From Shouchella clausii (GTDB taxonomy: Bacteria; Bacillota; Bacilli; Bacillales; Bacillaceae_D): a stretch of 64,000 nucleotides of DNA. Below are positions 41,611 to 50,718 of this stretch, piece by piece (the stretch's first letter is position 1; each line of letters opens with the position of its first letter). The notes under the pieces are model-generated. The model had not been told where the DNA came from. It worked only from the letters and a program-made list of their open reading frames with translations, and did not search any database. Made by a program: the position numbers and the translations under genes. The DNA is taken from positions 62,001-126,000 of the forward strand of contig NZ_BCXJ01000005.1 in the NCBI RefSeq assembly GCF_001598215.1, given 5' to 3'.

Positions 41611-41931
41611 TTAAGGCATAGAATCTGCCGTCTTTTCTTCATACCAGTTATCCAATACTTTCGCATCAAGCACTTGCGCTTCCACATACCTGGATTGCTT
41701 TTTTGAAAACAGTTTATGCCAGTTAAAGTCGAAGTCTTTTGCGACTTGTACAAGAGTAAGGAGCTCTTGCCAAGCGACGTAGCGCTTATACCAAAAAAAT
41801 TGGGGCTGTTCGGTCATATATGGGTACAAGTCATCGAATTCAGTGTGCTTGCAATCAATCGTACGTTCAAATTGCACTTTTGCATCGCTCAACTTTTTCT
41901 CAAGATAAACATGCAATTCGTCCTTATTCAC
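41611..41931 (-). CDS. Unknown protein (106 aa)
   Basis: GTG start at 41,931, 8 nt after GAGGGGG. Product MNKDELHVYLEKKLSDAKVQFERTIDCKHTEF... is aromatic-rich (FFWYKRYVAWQELLTLVQVAKDFDFNWHKLFSKKQ) and probably helical, cytosolic. No domain recognised. Its ribosome site and a following terminator support a gene. Upstream, the NSS symporter gene ends 40 nt away and reads the same way. Confidence 0.6.
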   Translation of the reverse strand: MNKDELHVYLEKKLSDAKVQFERTIDCKHTEFDDLYPYMTEQPQFFWYKRYVAWQELLTLVQVAKDFDFNWHKLFSKKQSRYVEAQVLDAKVLDNWYEEKTADSMP

Positions 41932-41970
41932 AATGATGCCCCCTCTTGCTTTTTGCTATTATAACATATT

Positions 41971-43338
41971 TCAAGAAAATAGGAGAGCAAATAGATTAAA
42001 TCCAAAAAATTGGTCGATCAAGACAACAGCAATCGCTACAGGGACGATACCAGTCATAATTGTATACCATAAGGCGAATCCTTTTTTGCCGAGGACGCTT
42101 CCCACTTGAAATTCTGCTGCGAGTGTTTGTCGTTTTACTTTAACGAGCAGAAAGATGCATATGAGCAACGAGCCAATTGGCATCAATAAGTTGGACACAA
42201 GAAAATCAACCAAGTCGAAAAAGGGCATACCAAATAGGTGAACATCCTCCATCACGCCAAATGACAATGCAGAAGGAATGCCCATTAGCAACACAAACAG
42301 AGCGATTAGCCAGCTTCCTTTTGCCCGTTTGCTTCCATCTCCTCTCATAAAGGCAGCGACTACAATTTCTAGCAGCGAAAAAGCGGTGCTAAGAGCAGCG
42401 AAGAAGAAAAGCATAAAAAAGAGGACGACCACGATATCGCCAAACGGCATTTGCGAAAAAATCGCTGGCACGGCTGCAAAAATAAGCGTCGGACCTTCGC
42501 TTGGTTCTAGACCGAAAGTAAACACACCAGGGAATATAACGATCCCTGCCAGCATTGCAACAAAAATATTCATTACCCCTAATGTAGCAGCAGATACAGG
42601 TAAATCTTGCTTTTTTGAGGCATATGAACTGAAAGTCACCATCACCGAAACACCAATCGATAACGCAAAAAAGGATTGACCAAGGGCGAACAAAACCACT
42701 TCGCTTGAAAGGCTTTCCCAATCTGGCTTAAACAGAAAGGCCAGCCCTTCCTTAGCCCCATCAAGTGTGAGCGAATAAATCGACAATAGCGCTAAAAGGA
42801 CAAACAAAGCGGGAATCATCCATTTGCTTGCTCGTTCAATTCCTTTCTGGACCCCTTTTTGCACAACCGCAGCCGTCACCCCTAAAAACAATGCCTGTGC
42901 CCCGACAGCCAAATAAGGATTTGCGATCAATCCCGAAAATTTAGCTTGGTATCCTTCTACATCAAGGCCGCCCAGCTGGCCAAATAAGGAGGAGCCTAAA
43001 TAAATAAGCGACCAGCCCCCGACGACGCTGTAAAAAGAAAGAATCAGGAAACAAGTGACGACGCCAAGCCATCCTGTCACACTCCAGACCGAACGGGGCG
43101 CTAGCATTTTATAGGTTGAAATCGCATCTCGGCCCGAATGGCGACCAAGTACGTATTCACCAATAAGTAAGGGAACGCCTATCAACAAAGTGAATGCGAG
43201 GAACAGCACAAAAAAAGCGCCTCCGCCGCTCGTTCCTGCAATGTAAGGAAACTTCCATATAGCGCCGAGTCCAATTGCGCTGCCAGCGGTTGCATATAAA
43301 AAACCTAATTTTGAAGACCATTGTTGTGAAGTTGCCAT
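41971..43338 (-). CDS. Sodium-dependent amino acid transporter, NSS family
   Basis: 455 residues, about eleven or twelve membrane helices. WSSKLGFLYATAGSAIGLGAIWKFPYIAGTSGGGAFF is the N-terminal NSS signature that carries the sodium and substrate sites in LeuT/MhsT relatives. The SLIGEYVLGRHSG stretch and a second half with FAALSTAFSLLEIVVA follow. The close homologues YhdH/YocR of Bacillus and MhsT of B. halodurans transport hydrophobic amino acids. The exact substrate is unknown. AAGGAG precedes the ATG. Confidence 0.9.
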   Translation of the reverse strand: MATSQQWSSKLGFLYATAGSAIGLGAIWKFPYIAGTSGGGAFFVLFLAFTLLIGVPLLIGEYVLGRHSGRDAISTYKMLAPRSVWSVTGWLGVVTCFLILSFYSVVGGWSLIYLGSSLFGQLGGLDVEGYQAKFSGLIANPYLAVGAQALFLGVTAAVVQKGVQKGIERASKWMIPALFVLLALLSIYSLTLDGAKEGLAFLFKPDWESLSSEVVLFALGQSFFALSIGVSVMVTFSSYASKKQDLPVSAATLGVMNIFVAMLAGIVIFPGVFTFGLEPSEGPTLIFAAVPAIFSQMPFGDIVVVLFFMLFFFAALSTAFSLLEIVVAAFMRGDGSKRAKGSWLIALFVLLMGIPSALSFGVMEDVHLFGMPFFDLVDFLVSNLLMPIGSLLICIFLLVKVKRQTLAAEFQVGSVLGKKGFALWYTIMTGIVPVAIAVVLIDQFFGFNLFALLFS

Positions 43339-43603
43339 GTTGTTGCTCCTTTATTACACGATTTTTTTATCGTACCAAAGGAAGCTTTAAGAAACAAGCC
43401 TGTCCCGTTTACTTGGGGACCCTTGGCTAGTGTAAGTATCCAGAAAAATTCTTCATTTTTTATTGCTCTTATGTTTATCGCGCTTTTAAACGGGTATAGA
43501 AACCCTACAGGAAAGCAATGAAAAAACCCCTTCATTGTTTTCTAAAAGCAAACAACCCTTCCCCCACTACTGAAGCGCCTTTCCCAGGCGCTTCAGACTT
43601 GTT

Positions 43604-43655
43604 GACAAACGCTCGCATACGTCGTCGTTTGACAAGTATTTTCTATCAGTCTGAG
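43604..43655 (+). repeat. Composite intergenic repeat: hairpin fused to 26-nt repeat, copy C
   Basis: GACAAACGCTCGCATACG, TCGTCGTTTGAC (hairpin) runs directly into TGACAAGTA, TT, TTCTATCAGTCTGAG (43,630-43,655). Compare copy A (27.3 kb) and copy B (41.1 kb), where about 95 nt separate the two parts. Confidence 0.65.
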
Positions 43656-43703
43656 GACCTTCATCCCGTTTTACTGGCAACTTTACTCGTTTTTACACCA
43701 CAG

Positions 43704-43730
43704 TGACAAGCGCTTTTTTATCAGTCTGAG
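43704..43730 (+). repeat. Dispersed intergenic repeat, copy D
   Basis: TGACAAGCG, then CTTTTTTATCAGTCTGAG: like copy A with one extra base and differences in the middle. It lies 48 nt after copy C in the same orientation, so the two make a tandem pair. Confidence 0.6.
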
Positions 43731-43928
43731 TTTATATTATCGACTTTATCAACAGCATTTGCCCTTTTCCAGGCGCCTCTTTACATTTGTGTAACAAAAT
43801 AGGTGATTCGTCTCATCTTTCGACATCAATCCACAACAATTTTCCAACCTTTTCCCCTTTCTCGCAAACCGTGTCCTTGATAAACTAAACGTTAGCATAG
43901 GAAATCTGGAAGAAACGTGGTGGAAATT

Positions 43929-44936
43929 ATGTGGTCATCTTCACAAATCGGAATTGATTTAGGGACTGCCAATATTCTTGTTTACTCAAAAGAAAAAGGA
44001 ATCATTTTAAATGAACCGTCTGTTGTCGCACTAAATACGGAAACACGCGATGTTCTTGCTATTGGGATAGAAGCAAAAAACATGGTCGGCAAAACGCCGG
44101 CCCATATCGTTGCTATGCGTCCTCTCCGTGACGGTGTGATTGCCGATTTTGACGTTACAGCAAGCCTTTTAAAAGAGATTATGCGTAAGGCGAGCAAAAA
44201 TATGGGCATGGCTGTCCACAAGCCAACGGTTGTTGTTTGTGCGCCGACAGGCTCAACGTCTGTTGAACGAAGAGCCATTCTTGACGCAGTGCGCAGCTGC
44301 GGCGCTAAACAAGTCCATATTATTGAAGAACCAGTAGCAGCGGCGATCGGTGCAGACTTGCCTGTAGAAGAGCCAACAGCCAATGTGGTAGTAGACATCG
44401 GCGGCGGTACAACGGAAGTCGCTATCATTTCGTACGGTGGCGTAGTCTCTTCAAATTCTGTCCGGGTCGGCGGAGATAAGTTTGATGACGCGATTATTTC
44501 ATACGTGCGCAAGCAATACAATGTTCTCATTGGCGAACGGACAGCCGAGCAAATTAAAATCGACATTGGCTTTGCGCCAATTGACCACGAAACGCGAACA
44601 ATGGAAGTACGGGGCCGGGACCTTGTCAATGGTTTGCCGAAAACGATTGAATTAAACTCAGAAGAAGTTCAAGGCGCTTTAAGCGAGCTGTTATGGCAAT
44701 TGCTTGAAGCGTTACGGACCACATTGGAAGATTGCCCGCCGGAACTGTCAGGCGATATTGTCGACCGAGGCGTTCTGTTGACAGGCGGTGGCGCCATGTT
44801 AAATGGCTTGCAAGATTGGATTGCCAATCAAATTGTTGTTCCTGTCCACGTTGCACCAAATCCACTTGAATCTGTCGCTATCGGCACAGGGCGTTCCCTC
44901 GCTTTTATTGACAAACTACAAAAAGCGACTTTGTAA
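43929..44936 (+). CDS. mreBH: Actin-like cell shape protein MreBH
   Basis: 335 residues. Actin-fold nucleotide motifs [15 protein letters not shown] (phosphate 1), [15 protein letters not shown] (phosphate 2) and [14 protein letters not shown] (adenosine) are present. The sequence follows B. subtilis MreBH closely ([16 protein letters not shown], [23 protein letters not shown], [10 protein letters not shown]). MreBH filaments guide lateral wall synthesis and hydrolases. Start: GTG codons at 43,917 and 43,920 are possible, but ATG at 43,929 matches the N-terminus of the family and has GGTGG before it. Monocistronic with a terminator. Confidence 0.92.
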   Translation: MWSSSQIGIDLGTANILVYSKEKGIILNEPSVVALNTETRDVLAIGIEAKNMVGKTPAHIVAMRPLRDGVIADFDVTASLLKEIMRKASKNMGMAVHKPTVVVCAPTGSTSVERRAILDAVRSCGAKQVHIIEEPVAAAIGADLPVEEPTANVVVDIGGGTTEVAIISYGGVVSSNSVRVGGDKFDDAIISYVRKQYNVLIGERTAEQIKIDIGFAPIDHETRTMEVRGRDLVNGLPKTIELNSEEVQGALSELLWQLLEALRTTLEDCPPELSGDIVDRGVLLTGGGAMLNGLQDWIANQIVVPVHVAPNPLESVAIGTGRSLAFIDKLQKATL

Positions 44937-44952
44937 AAGCACGATTTAGCCA

Positions 44953-44987
44953 AAGCTCAGGCTTCCTAAGGCCTGGGCTTCTTTTTT
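44953..44987 (+). terminator. Terminator after mreBH
   Basis: AAGCTCAGGC and GCCTGGGCTT pair with one G-U, followed by CTTTTTT. Confidence 0.8.
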
Positions 44988-45032
44988 ATTACTTGCTCCT
45001 ATAGGACAAATACCGGCTTCCTTTGTCGGTAA

Positions 45033-45068
45033 AAAAGCCTGTTTTGACTGTAGTCAAAACAGGCTTTT
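45033..45068 (-). terminator. Terminator after fruA
   Basis: AAAAGCCTGTTTTGAC and GTCAAAACAGGCTTTT pair perfectly (16 bp) around TGTA, with a T-run. Confidence 0.92.
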
Positions 45069-45070
45069 CG

Positions 45071-46963
45071 TTAATTGTTTTCAAGCGGCCTTTTAATGAG
45101 TCCATAGATGATTCCAGTCACAATCGCACCAATCGCGATAGCCAACGCATACAGGCCGATGTAAGACCATGTGCTCTCATTGACTAGGAACATTGTAAAA
45201 ATGCCTCCATGTGGCGCAGGGAGCTGTATATGGAACAACCCGGTTAAACCGCCAGCCACAGCGGCGCCGACAACGCTTGCCGAGATAACACGAATGGGAT
45301 CTGCTGCCGCAAACGGAATCGCCCCTTCTGTAATGAAAGAAGCGCCAAGGACATAGTTTGTCCGCCCTGACTCTCGTTGTTGCTTCGTAAATTTATGCTT
45401 CCAAAATGTTGTGGCGATGGCAATCCCTAGTGGCGGCACCATTCCTGCAGCCATGACTGCTGCCTGGGGCCCAAGGTTGCCAGCATCAATCATCGCAATC
45501 CCAAACGTATAGGCTGCTTTATTAATCGGGCCGCCCATGTCAATCGCCATCATGATTCCAAGAACAGCGCCTAGAATGACCATGTTGCCTGTGCCGAGGT
45601 CGCCTAACCAATTTTGCATTCCTGTGTTCACCCAAGCAAGGGGTGCAATTAAGTAGTACATAATCGTGCCTGTAAACAAAATATTTAGTACAGGCGTAAA
45701 TAAGATCGTTTTTAACCCTTCAAGAGACTGAGGAATGCCAGACAGCAATTTGCGTACAAACAAAGCTAAGTAACCTGCTAAAAACCCAGCGAGCAAGCCT
45801 CCTAAAAATCCAGAATCGCCATTCACGGCCATAAACCCGCCAATTAAGCCAGGGGCAAATCCTGGCCGGTCGGCTATGCTCATTGCAATAAACGCAGCAA
45901 GAACGGGGATAAAGAGTGCAAATGCATTATCGCCACCAATCGCCATTAACAATTCGCGAATCGGGTTATCTTCGCCAAACGCCGTTTCAAATACAAAGCT
46001 TAAGGCAATCAATATTCCGCCGCCAATGACAAATGGGAGCATATTGGAAACGCCATTCATTAAATGCTTATAGATAGCAGCGCCGCCTGATTTCTTCTCT
46101 TCGTTTCGCTCGTTTTCGCCTTTGCCGCCACTCCCTTGGTAAACAGGTTCTTTTCCTGAAAGGGAACGATCAATTAACTCCGCTGGTTTGCGGACGCCGT
46201 CTGCTACTGGAGCAATGACAACGCGCTTGCCGCTAAAACGGTCCATTTCTACCTTCGTATCAGCGGCAACAATGATGCCGTCAGCTTCGTCAATTTCCGC
46301 TGCTGTTAAACGGTTTTTCACGCCTCCAGACCCGTTTGTCTCTACCTTTACTTTATAGCCGCGGTCAGTCGCTTCTTTCTTGATCGCATCGGCAGCCATA
46401 AATGTATGGGCAATCCCAGTTGGACAGCCAGTCACGGCGAGAATGAATTTGCCAGAATCTTCGGAAGCGCTTTCGGTTTGTTCCTCCGGCTCCGCTTCTT
46501 TGTCTTCCAGTGCTTGCTTTTCATCAATCAATGCCAGAATGTCATCCAATGAATCTGCGTTGAGCAAGCCTTTTCGAAAATCGTCGTCCATTAAATAAGT
46601 CGACAGCTTTGCTAACGTTGCTAAATGTTCATTGTTTGCTCCTTCAGAGGCAGCAATCATGAAAAACAGATGGCTTGGCTGTCCGTCCAATGCCTCGTAA
46701 TCAATCCCTGCTTTCGAGCGGCCAAACGCAATCGCTGGCGTTTTGACAGCTGCCGTTTTAGCATGTGGAATCGCAATGCCGTCGCCGAGGCCAGTCGTAC
46801 TTTGCGCTTCTCTTGCCAAAATCGCTTTTTTGTACGCTTCCGCATCGTTTAAGCGCCCTGCTTCCCCAAGCTTGGCGATTAATTCATCAATAACGGCTTC
46901 TTTCGTCGTTGACGCCAAGTCGAGAATCATTGTTTCTTTCTTGAGCAAATCAGAAATTTTCAT
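45071..46963 (-). CDS. fruA: Fructose-specific PTS EIIABC
   Basis: 630 residues. Brings fructose into the cell as fructose-1-phosphate. Domain order: EIIA residues 1-150 with phosphorylated H67 in GIAIPHAKT; an acidic linker (EQALEDKEAEPEEQTES); EIIB with C180 in VTGCPTGIAHTFMAADAIKKEA; then EIIC (about 300-625) with eight or more membrane segments and PINKAAYTFG. Order and length match B. subtilis FruA. It follows fruK by 8 nt in the operon fruR-fruK-fruA. A strong terminator closes the operon. Confidence 0.95.
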   Translation of the reverse strand: MKISDLLKKETMILDLASTTKEAVIDELIAKLGEAGRLNDAEAYKKAILAREAQSTTGLGDGIAIPHAKTAAVKTPAIAFGRSKAGIDYEALDGQPSHLFFMIAASEGANNEHLATLAKLSTYLMDDDFRKGLLNADSLDDILALIDEKQALEDKEAEPEEQTESASEDSGKFILAVTGCPTGIAHTFMAADAIKKEATDRGYKVKVETNGSGGVKNRLTAAEIDEADGIIVAADTKVEMDRFSGKRVVIAPVADGVRKPAELIDRSLSGKEPVYQGSGGKGENERNEEKKSGGAAIYKHLMNGVSNMLPFVIGGGILIALSFVFETAFGEDNPIRELLMAIGGDNAFALFIPVLAAFIAMSIADRPGFAPGLIGGFMAVNGDSGFLGGLLAGFLAGYLALFVRKLLSGIPQSLEGLKTILFTPVLNILFTGTIMYYLIAPLAWVNTGMQNWLGDLGTGNMVILGAVLGIMMAIDMGGPINKAAYTFGIAMIDAGNLGPQAAVMAAGMVPPLGIAIATTFWKHKFTKQQRESGRTNYVLGASFITEGAIPFAAADPIRVISASVVGAAVAGGLTGLFHIQLPAPHGGIFTMFLVNESTWSYIGLYALAIAIGAIVTGIIYGLIKRPLENN

Positions 46964-46971
46964 TCCTTTGT

Positions 46972-47892
46972 TTACCCCTCTCTGTAAATAGTGACCGCTA
47001 CCTCGTCCATCAGCGCTTCGATTGTCGTGCGTTGAGCAAAGCCTGTTGAAAAGGCTGTAGCGCTTCCTGAAGCAACAGCAAAACGGAAAGCCTCGGGAAG
47101 AGACATCCCTTCCGCCGTGGCGCCGATAAACCCTGCTACAACGGAATCACCTGCACCGACGGAGTTTTTGACAGTGCCTTTTGGCGTCGTCGCCAACAAA
47201 ATCGATTGTTCTGTAGCAAGCAACGCACCATCCCCAGCAAATGTGACGAATACATGGCCAATTCCTTTTGCCACAAGCGCCTCGGCATGGGGAACAGCTT
47301 CTTCGAGAGAATCGATCGCTTCGCCTGCAAACTCAGCCAATTCATGTTGGTTAGGCTTAATGAAATCTGGCTGTGCAGCAACTGCTTCCTCTAACGGTTT
47401 TCCACTTGTATCAATAAAGACAGAAACGCCACGGTCTTTAAGCAACTTGCTCCATTTCGCATATACATTTGTCTCAAGGCTTGGAGGGACGCTGCCTGCG
47501 AAAACGACCACATCGTTTGCTTTCAGTTGTGTCAACTGCTCTTCAAGTGCTGCTACATCGCTTGCTGCAATCGCCGGAGAAACGCCATTGACTTCTGTTT
47601 CCACATCGGCTTTTAACTTAATGTTGATACGGGTGTCGCCGCTTATTTCAATAAAAGACGTACGGACACCGTCCGCCTCTACATTGGCTTTAATGTATTC
47701 GCCCGTAAAACCGCCAATAAAGCCAAGCGCTGTGCTCGGATGGCCGATCCGCTTTAGCACACGGGAGACATTAATGCCTTTGCCGCCGGGTGCTTTGTGG
47801 TCATGGGCTGCCCGGTTTACACTTCCCGTATTCATTGAATCGAGCGCGACAAAGTAATCCATTGCCGGATTTAACGTCACTGTGTAAATCAT
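46972..47892 (-). CDS. fruK: 1-phosphofructokinase
   Basis: 306 residues. Phosphorylates fructose-1-phosphate to fructose-1,6-bisphosphate. PfkB/ribokinase fold: MIYTVTLNPAMDYFVALD start, GGKGINVSRVLKRIGHPSTALGFIGGFTG substrate loop, and the GTVKNSVGAGDSVVAGF anion-hole/catalytic Asp motif near the C-terminus. Its ATG overlaps the fruR stop by 4 nt (translational coupling) with GGTGG as ribosome site inside fruR. Confidence 0.95.
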   Translation of the reverse strand: MIYTVTLNPAMDYFVALDSMNTGSVNRAAHDHKAPGGKGINVSRVLKRIGHPSTALGFIGGFTGEYIKANVEADGVRTSFIEISGDTRINIKLKADVETEVNGVSPAIAASDVAALEEQLTQLKANDVVVFAGSVPPSLETNVYAKWSKLLKDRGVSVFIDTSGKPLEEAVAAQPDFIKPNQHELAEFAGEAIDSLEEAVPHAEALVAKGIGHVFVTFAGDGALLATEQSILLATTPKGTVKNSVGAGDSVVAGFIGATAEGMSLPEAFRFAVASGSATAFSTGFAQRTTIEALMDEVAVTIYREG

Positions 47893-48653
47893 TGTTCTAC
47901 CACCTTGATTGTCGTCTTAGCTGCAAGTTGCGAAAACAGCTCTGGATGTTCTTCACGTGTATAAGAGCTTGTGATGATGGCGGCACGCTCAACATCGGCT
48001 ATTTTTGAAAACGAAACGTCGCCAAATTTCGTATGGTCTGCTAACACATATGTTTGCCGCCCTCGTTTTAGCGCTTGTACCTTTATATAGGCTTCTTCAA
48101 GATCAGGAGTTGTATACCCATCACTAGGAGTAATGCCATTCGTGCCAAGATACACGAGGTCAAAGCGAAAGGCATCGATCGCCTCCACAGCGTTTCGGCC
48201 AACAAAAGCGTGTGTCCCTTTTTTCGCATATCCGCCAAGCACATGTGTTTCAATTTCAGCATCGAGTAAACTAGCAATATTCGTTAATCCATTCGTCACA
48301 ACCACAATCTGTTTGCCTTTCAAAAATGGGATCATTTCATAAGTGGTCGTTCCTGCATCTAAAAACAGGCAGTCTCCATCTTGTACAAGTTCAGCAGCCT
48401 GCTTGGCAATTTTTATTTTTTCTTGACGGTTTTTGAGCGTTTTTTGCGCGATTGTTGGCTCATCTCGCATTTTTCTCAATGACGTAGCACCACCATGAAT
48501 GCGCTTTAATTTATTTCTCTGCTCAAGCTCCGTCAAGTCTCGTCGTATCGTAGACTCAGAAGCGCCAGTTTCTACAATTAAATCTTGAATTTTCACCACT
48601 TCGTTCTTTGCGAGAAGGGCGAGGATTTTTTCTTGCCTTTCCAATGTAAGCAT
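47889..48653 (-). CDS. fruR: DeoR-family fructose operon repressor
   Basis: 254 residues. N-terminal winged helix (MLTLERQEKILALLAKNEVVKIQDLIVETGASESTIRRDLTELEQ) and a C-terminal sugar-phosphate sensing domain (DGDCLFLDAGTTTYEMIPFL... VTNGLTNIASLL... VYLGTNGIT... DHTKFGDVSFSKIA). It probably releases DNA on binding fructose-1-phosphate. Start: ATG at 48,653 after GAGGTG; a GTG at 48,662 overlaps the ribosome site. First gene of the fru operon. Confidence 0.93.
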   Translation of the reverse strand: MLTLERQEKILALLAKNEVVKIQDLIVETGASESTIRRDLTELEQRNKLKRIHGGATSLRKMRDEPTIAQKTLKNRQEKIKIAKQAAELVQDGDCLFLDAGTTTYEMIPFLKGKQIVVVTNGLTNIASLLDAEIETHVLGGYAKKGTHAFVGRNAVEAIDAFRFDLVYLGTNGITPSDGYTTPDLEEAYIKVQALKRGRQTYVLADHTKFGDVSFSKIADVERAAIITSSYTREEHPELFSQLAAKTTIKVVEQ

Positions 48654-48679
48654 TTCGCACACCTCAGCTCTCTTTGCTT

Positions 48680-48708
48680 AGTATACAACCAAAAACATTC
48701 AAATTCAA
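48680..48708 (-). promoter_or_regulatory. Predicted sigma-A promoter of the fru operon
   Basis: TTGAAT (48,703-48,708), 17 nt, TATACT (48,680-48,685), about 27 nt before the fruR start. Direct TTGAATTTGAATG repeats stand around the -35, possible FruR half sites. I found no convincing CcpA site. Confidence 0.6.
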
Positions 48709-48756
48709 TCATTTTCATCCACAAGTAAGCGTTTTGTTGCCCCGTGCAGGCGGCAA

Positions 48757-48795
48757 GCAAAAAACACAGCAATCCTGAAGATCCTGTGTTTTTGC
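48757..48795 (-). terminator. Terminator after yfmR
   Basis: GCAAAAAACACAG and CTGTGTTTTTGC pair with one offset and an inner AATCCTGAAGAT loop; a T-run follows on the minus strand. Confidence 0.8.
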
Positions 48796-48808
48796 TCGTT
48801 CGTATGAT

Positions 48809-50692
48809 CTATTTCGACTGTAATGCTTCTATTTTCTCAGCCAGTTCCGTCCAGCGGTTAAGAGCAGCCTCCAACTCACTGTCCAGCATCTCTTTTTCTT
48901 TTAGCAGATCAGCAATTCGCCCATAATCACTGCCTGCGTCGGCAATAGCCTGCTCAAGAATCTGCTGCTTTTCTTCAAGCGCTGCTATATGTCCGTCAAT
49001 TTGCTCCCATTCGCGCTGCTCATTATATGACAACTTTTTTTGTTCTTTTTTCGGCTGTGGAGTTGGCGATTGTTCGTGCTGAGGCTGTTTATCGGTGATG
49101 TCGTTTCTGCCTGTTATATAATCACTGTAATCGCCGTCATAGCGCAACAGGCGATTGCCTTCAAAAATCAGCATTCGGTCAACGACACGGTCAAGAAAAT
49201 AGCGATCATGGCTAACAACAACAACCGCGCCAGGGAATGTGTCTAAATAGTCTTCTAGTACAGCAAGCGTTTCGACATCTAGGTCATTTGTTGGTTCGTC
49301 GAGAAACAGCACGTTCGGTTCGCCCATTAGCACGCGCAGCAAATACAAACGTCTCTTTTCACCGCCTGACAAACGGCGAATATAGGTCCATTGTTGCGAC
49401 CGTGGAAACAGAAAGCGTTCAAGCATTTGCTCGGCATAAATAGCATCCCCTTTTGTGGTGTAAACCACTTCAGCAACTTCCTTAATGTAATCAACAACGC
49501 GCAAATCGCCGTCAAGCTCTGCATCTTCTTGGCGGTAATAGCCAATCCGCACTGTTTCGCCAACATCAACCGTCCCACTGTCTGGAGCGGTTCTTCCGGC
49601 CATCATATTCAGCAACGTTGTTTTTCCGCTGCCATTTTCGCCAATAATGCCAAGCCGTTCATTTTTCCCCATTAAGAAAGACAAGTCGGAAAAAAGCATC
49701 TTTCCTTGGTACGATTTGCTAACTTGGCGAAGCTCAATTACTTGTTTGCCAAGACGCTTATGGCCAATCGGCATATCCAGCTGTCTGTTATCACTTGGGC
49801 CAGTTTGGGCATTTAGTGCTTCTACCCGTTGAATACGCGCCTTTTGCTTCGTCGTTCTCGCTTTTGCTCCCCGCTTTAGCCAGGCAAGCTCCCGCCTGAG
49901 CAAATTTTTGCGCTTATCCTCCGCTTGCTCTGCTTGCGCCTTGCGTTCCGCTTTTTCTTCTAAATAGGTCTCAAAGTTGCCAATGTAACGGTATAACGCC
50001 CCTTCTGATAACTCAAAAATGGTATTGGCGACACGGTTTAAAAAGTAGCGGTCGTGAGTGATCACGATCAATGCACCAGGATATTGTTTTAAGTGTTCTT
50101 CCAACCATTCAACGGTTGCGTGGTCTAAATGGTTTGTCGGTTCGTCAAGTAACAGCAAATCAGCTGGCTGAATGAGTGCCCGTGCAAGGGCAACACGCTT
50201 TTTCTGTCCACCTGACAACGTGCCAAGCTTCGCCGAAAGTGCCCCAACCCCAAGTTTGCTAAGAATGGTTTTCGCCTGTGTGGCTGCTTCCCAAGCGTCA
50301 ACGCGGTCCATTTCCTCTTGCCATTTCAAAAGCTCAGCTTGGCGCTTGTTGTCATGAGGGTGGGCCTCTAAGTCTTGGAGCGCCTTTTCATAGCTCGCTA
50401 CCGTTTGCATCAATGTCGATTTGCTGTTGTAGATATAGCGAATGGCTGTTTCGTTTTCTGGCATGTCGAGCTGTTGCGGCAAGTATTCTAGCGTAAAATC
50501 ATTGGCATGAAACAAAGCACCAGCATCAAACCCTTCGATTCCGGCGAGTCCTTTCAACAACGTCGATTTGCCAGTACCATTGACGCCAAGCAAGCCAATT
50601 CTGTCGCCTTTTTCTAAACTAAAGTGAATCGATTCAAAACAAGTCTTGTCGCCAAAAGACTTTGTCAACCCTTCTGCTCGAAGTAAACTCAT
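48809..50692 (-). CDS. yfmR: ABC-F ATPase YfmR (Uup-type)
   Basis: 627 residues with two ABC domains and no membrane part. First: GVNGTGKSTLLKG, LSGGQKKRVALARAL, LLLDEPTNHLD. Second: GENGSGKTTLLNM, LSGGEKRRLYLLRVLM, LFLDEPTNDLD. An interdomain linker (ELAWLKRGAKARTTKQKARIQRVEAL) and a C-terminal coiled coil (LEEKQQILEQAIADAGSDYG...) mark the Uup/YfmR group. These proteins act on stalled ribosomes; YfmR works with EF-P at proline-rich sequences. Start: AAGGAAG is 6 nt before the ATG at 50,692; the ATG at 50,698 is too close. Confidence 0.92.
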   Translation of the reverse strand: MSLLRAEGLTKSFGDKTCFESIHFSLEKGDRIGLLGVNGTGKSTLLKGLAGIEGFDAGALFHANDFTLEYLPQQLDMPENETAIRYIYNSKSTLMQTVASYEKALQDLEAHPHDNKRQAELLKWQEEMDRVDAWEAATQAKTILSKLGVGALSAKLGTLSGGQKKRVALARALIQPADLLLLDEPTNHLDHATVEWLEEHLKQYPGALIVITHDRYFLNRVANTIFELSEGALYRYIGNFETYLEEKAERKAQAEQAEDKRKNLLRRELAWLKRGAKARTTKQKARIQRVEALNAQTGPSDNRQLDMPIGHKRLGKQVIELRQVSKSYQGKMLFSDLSFLMGKNERLGIIGENGSGKTTLLNMMAGRTAPDSGTVDVGETVRIGYYRQEDAELDGDLRVVDYIKEVAEVVYTTKGDAIYAEQMLERFLFPRSQQWTYIRRLSGGEKRRLYLLRVLMGEPNVLFLDEPTNDLDVETLAVLEDYLDTFPGAVVVVSHDRYFLDRVVDRMLIFEGNRLLRYDGDYSDYITGRNDITDKQPQHEQSPTPQPKKEQKKLSYNEQREWEQIDGHIAALEEKQQILEQAIADAGSDYGRIADLLKEKEMLDSELEAALNRWTELAEKIEALQSK

Positions 50693-50718
50693 GTGCATCT
50701 TCCTTTAATGTTCTTCTA

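Larger units (their letters stand above)
43339..43928. other. Hairpin-rich intergenic region upstream of mreBH
   Basis: A 590-nt gap without a supportable gene. It holds a perfect 10-bp hairpin (CTGAAGCGCC / GGCGCTTCAG, 43,570-43,596), the GACAAACG hairpin (43,604-43,633), the two 26-nt repeats C and D, and an A/T-rich region before mreBH. The mreBH promoter must lie after 43,735. TTGATA near 43,877 has no clear -10 partner and I do not call it. Confidence 0.55.

Noticed and set aside
27293-43730. Repeat copies considered as a CRISPR array
   Set aside because: The copies are kilobases apart, and the close pair at 43.6-43.7 kb has no regular spacer series. No cas genes are present.
43982-44629. 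215-aa open frame on the minus strand
   Set aside because: Antisense to mreBH, serine/threonine-rich without a domain, so a shadow.
47117-47857. 246-aa open frame on the plus strand
   Set aside because: Wholly antisense to fruK. Such long shadow frames arise from the codon bias of the real gene, and no ribosome site or domain is seen.
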